64,000 nt of DNA from positions 17,884,990-17,948,989 of the forward strand of contig NC_060892.1 of NCBI RefSeq assembly GCF_014805685.1, read 5' to 3'. Both the position numbers and the translations under genes were made by a program. This DNA comes from Silurus meridionalis. Taxonomy: Eukaryota > Chordata > Actinopteri > Siluriformes > Siluridae. Positions 11,651 to 64,000 of this stretch are shown here, piece by piece. The notes beneath the pieces were generated by a model that was not told where the DNA came from, did no database searches, and saw only the letters and a list, made by a program, of their open reading frames with translations. The first letter of the stretch is position 1. Each line of letters opens with the position of its first letter.

Positions 11651-11946
11651 CCTGATCTTCTAAAAACCCACACAGAATCCATCAGTATTTATGGAAATCT
11701 GACCATCAGAGAACCATGGGTATTTTCTCAGTGTGTGTTACTGCAGTACCTACAGATTAGTGTAATTTATACAGTAAACATGCCTTTAGAACTGTATTGT
11801 TTTTGTTTGTTTGTCTGTTTTCATTTCACTGTAATTATGTTAGAATTATATTATACTGGGTAAGAAAATATGGACTATAAGTGATAATGTGGCAGATGAG
11901 AGATGACAAAAGCTTGATAATGAAAGACACAGTGGTGTTATTATGA

Positions 11947-11952
11947 AATAAA
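11947..11952 (+). promoter_or_regulatory. ric3 polyadenylation signal (candidate)
   Basis: Canonical AATAAA about 300 nt after the ric3 stop codon, in an AT-rich 3' untranslated context. It is the first AATAAA I see downstream of the stop. Confidence 0.5.
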
Positions 11953-12107
11953 GTGAGAGTGATTACTGAGAAGTACTGAATCTAATGGGTAATGTAGTTT
12001 TTGGACTTTTGGACTTTTGGACAATAGCAAATATGTTAATTAAAAACTCTCACCTGTGTCTTATTTCATTATAACACCACTATGTCATAATAACACCACT
12101 ATGTCAC

Positions 12108-12345
12108 AAAGTGTGACACAGACACAAGATGGATGTGAGACAAGCATGAGACAGATGTGAGACAGACACAAAATGGATGCAAGATGAACATAAGACAGAT
12201 GTGAACGGAAGGTAAGAGAGATATGACACAAAAACAAGACAGATGTGAGACAGATTTGGCAGGTGCAAAACATATGCAAGACAATGTGATACAGACTATA
12301 AATGATCAAATCAAGACATGAGACAGAAGTGAGAGTGTTCAGTAA
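12108..12345. repeat. degenerate (GACATGAGACAGAT)n-like repeat
   Basis: Short units around TGAGACAGATGTGAGACAGA with frequent changes. The same motif class recurs at 14,628-15,235 and 27,290-29,910. Confidence 0.7.
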
Positions 12346-12609
12346 GACATGTGACTTGCTGGGGCTGATGGGTAATGTAGTTCTGAGCCCTATGGTGCTA
12401 CCCTAAAAATAGCAAATAAATAAATAAAATGTTTGTTCAGATGTTTGTTTATTCACAAGGTTTATTTAGAGTTTATACCTGCTCTGATTTGTGAAACAGT
12501 TTACAATAAAACCAGAAATAGAAGCAAAAAAAAGATTTTTTCCAGTAAATTTATTTTCCGTTTGTTGTAATTTATTCTTTCACTGAAAAACACACTGACA
12601 AGAATTGAG

Positions 12610-12666
<57 letters not shown>
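12610..12666. repeat. (AC)n microsatellite
   Basis: About 28 units, abutting the inverted repeat that follows. Confidence 0.96.
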
Positions 12667-12668
<2 letters not shown>

Positions 12669-12819
12669 CAGTAACACTCAAGATAAAGTTCACTGTTCTG
12701 TTAATTAATTGTTAAGTCCTGGGTCTGTGAATTTGTTGTACATTGTTGAATTTACAGACCCAGGACTTAACAATTAACAGAACAGTGAACTTTATCCTGA
12801 GTGTTACTGTAGTGTGTGT
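12662..12819. repeat. near-perfect inverted repeat with about 66-nt arms
   Basis: The left arm from CACTACAGTAACACTCAAGA to CCTGGGTCTGTGAA pairs with the right arm TTTACAGACCCAGG...CTGAGTGTTACTGTAGTGTG. I see only two mismatches and a 4-nt indel. The loop is about 15 nt. It lies between the convergent ric3 and tub genes, with (AC)n on one side and GT-rich sequence on the other. Confidence 0.93.
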
Positions 12820-13480
12820 GCGCGTGTGCGTATTGTGTTGAGTTTTTAGTGTTGGGTACAGAGTGTTTTCACTGCTGAGTGTTGAATTTTTTGCTGTGAG
12901 GATTTAGTGTTGTTTCGGTGTTGTGTACTGGGTGTTGAGATTTCAGTGATGTGTATCGGGTGTTGAGTTTTAAGTGTTCAGTACTGGGTGTTGAATTGTC
13001 AGTGTTGAGTATTGAGTGTTTTCCCTGTTGAATGTTGAGCAGTGGATGTTACATTTTCAGTGGGAAAGACTGATTGTTAGGTTTTAAATTTTATGAGTGT
13101 TGAATTTACATTGTTTATGATTAAATATTGCATGTCCAATGATTAGTGGGTGTTTATTAATTTTGTTTTCACTGTTGAGGTATTGATCTTTCTGTATTTT
13201 TTTTGTCATTGGTCAGTTGTCAGTGTTAAGTACTGAGTGTTAAGTTTGTTTGTGTTGAGTGTTGTATTTTGAGTGTTGACATGCCAGTGTTGAGTGTTGA
13301 GATGATCATGTTGAGAGTTGAGTGTTGAATTGTCAGTGTTGAGATTTGCGTGTTGAGTTGTCAGTGTGGAGTGTTAAGTTTTCAGTTTCAAGTATTGAGT
13401 ATTGAGTTCTTAGTGTTGAGTATTGAGTGTTGAGTTTTCATGTGTAAGTTGTCAGTACTGAGTCTTGAGTGCTAATGTGG
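12820..13480. repeat. degenerate GTGTTGAGT-rich repeat
   Basis: Many diverged units of GTGTTGAGTTTTCAGTGTTG type, with TTGAGTACTGAGTGTTGAG variants. No coding frame. Confidence 0.7.
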
Positions 13481-13499
13481 TGTTAAATAAAATCACAGC

Positions 13500-13610
13500 A
13501 GAACGATCTATAAATACATAAATAAAATAGAAATACAAAACACTTCAGACGGCATGAAGCTTCAGAAAGCGTCACAAAGACTTGTTACGTGATTGAAGTT
13601 AGTCATTAAC

Positions 13611-13670
<60 letters not shown>

Positions 13671-14162
13671 TTAATATTACTGTACAAAATTTGAAGTCCA
13701 ACATTAGCCGATGAAAATGAGAGTATAAAGTGGTATTAGGATGGTTAGGAAGCGATCAGCAGTGATGTTAGCGTGTTCAGCGTTAGCGTTACTCAGACAA
13801 CTGCAGTTAATCCAGCGATGAGACTGACGATGAGATTTCACCGCTAATACAAACGCATTTGCTGCAGCAGCAAAGTTACACAATAATTCATTCGACTTGA
13901 AATTGCAACATGGATAAAATTCAGACGGTGTGTGTCAGACTTTGTGCTTTTTCCTTCGCCGTTGTCCCGGAAAAGCAGAAAGAAGCGTTCGTTGGTCTGC
14001 TGTGTGTACAGTCCAAACTTCTGTGCGCTCCCATATACAGAGGATCCATTTAATTTAGGACTTGTCCCGGTCACTGAAGTCCTTCTTAGGAAATCAGAAT
14101 GTCCCCTAATCCGTCCTCTCACACGTCCCTCTGGCTCACCCCTGCTAGCATGTCCTCCTGTG
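13500..14162 (-). other. probable tub 3' untranslated region
   Basis: Downstream of the tub stop, with no splice sites or long conserved frame. It is mixed-composition sequence with one (AC)n tract near 13,617-13,668. The nearest canonical polyadenylation hexamer on this strand that I see is at 13153-13158, but this is not decisive. Antisense frames here of 80-110 codons show no family resemblance. Confidence 0.45.
13617..13668. repeat. (AC)n microsatellite
   Basis: About 25 units within the presumed tub 3' UTR. Confidence 0.95.
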
Positions 14163-63793
<49,631 letters not shown>

Positions 63794-64000
63794 CCTCCCG
63801 GTTGTCTAACTCTGTCTCACTTCCTGTTTCACCCCCTGTACCAGTCCCTGTCCCGCTCCCTGTCTCACTCCCTTTCTCACTCTTAGCGTTCCGAAATAAA
63901 TTGACAGCCGCTTATTCCCTCGCGCGCTCCCGATACAGCACCACGCACTGACGCGCACGCGCCACACCGCCTTTGATCAAAGACTCCGGACTGTACCAAT
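63794..64000 (-). promoter_or_regulatory. probable distal tub promoter and leader (runs off window)
   Basis: CpG-rich sequence upstream of exon 1a, with CGCGCG and GACGCGCACGCGCC clusters that contrast with the AT-rich introns. Contains the palindrome CTTTGATCAAAG at 63971-63982, two overlapping TCF/LEF-type sites. No TATA box seen. Confidence 0.5.
63971..63982. promoter_or_regulatory. palindromic TCF/LEF-type site
   Basis: CTTTGATCAAAG reads the same on both strands and contains the TCF/LEF core CTTTGAT twice. About 180 nt upstream of the tub exon 1a ATG. Function inferred only from the motif. Confidence 0.3.

Overview
The window is animal DNA, almost certainly from a teleost fish and probably an otophysan (catfish-like). 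Two vertebrate genes with short exons sit in large AT-rich introns full of dinucleotide microsatellites, minisatellites, Tc1-derived elements, an RTE LINE, an L2 LINE and tRNA-headed SINEs. The otophysan placement is inferred from familiarity with these repeat families, not from a database search.

Layout. (1) 1-11,650, plus strand: the 3' part of ric3, the ER chaperone of nicotinic and 5-HT3 receptors. Five coding exons are visible and the first exon (N-terminal signal anchor) lies off the left edge. The last intron holds a 3.3-kb minisatellite of roughly 41-bp units. (2) 11,651-14,162: the gap between two convergent genes, with the ric3 polyadenylation signal, a near-perfect 66-nt-arm inverted repeat and GTTGA-rich simple DNA. 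(3) 14,163-63,793, minus strand: all of tub (Tubby). Twelve coding exons join in frame to exactly 1,533 nt (510 residues), about the size of mammalian TUB. A second first exon at 38.7 kb gives a 503-residue form whose start resembles the common mammalian one. Intron 1 is 33 kb from the distal first exon. ric3 and tub are also neighbours in mammals, which supports both calls.

Mobile DNA in the introns: a nearly full-length, frameshifted RTE-clade LINE with 13-bp target-site duplications (31.5-34.6 kb), a 156-bp miniature with the same two ends and its own 13-bp duplication (19.3 kb), a 5'-truncated L2 LINE, SINEs, a 910-bp hAT relic with 8-bp duplications inside a minisatellite (58.0-58.9 kb), nine copies of one Tc1-derived family, two other Tc1-like elements, a nested element with about 54-bp inverted ends, and a possible LTR-element remnant near 45 kb.

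No new multi-gene system is visible. The points most worth a second look are the two tub first exons (the proximal one with an upstream ORF that ends inside the start codon), a frame-enforced GC-AG intron in tub, the nearly AG-free minisatellite upstream of the last ric3 exon, and the RTE miniature. RIC3 and TUB are not known to work together; they are simply neighbours.
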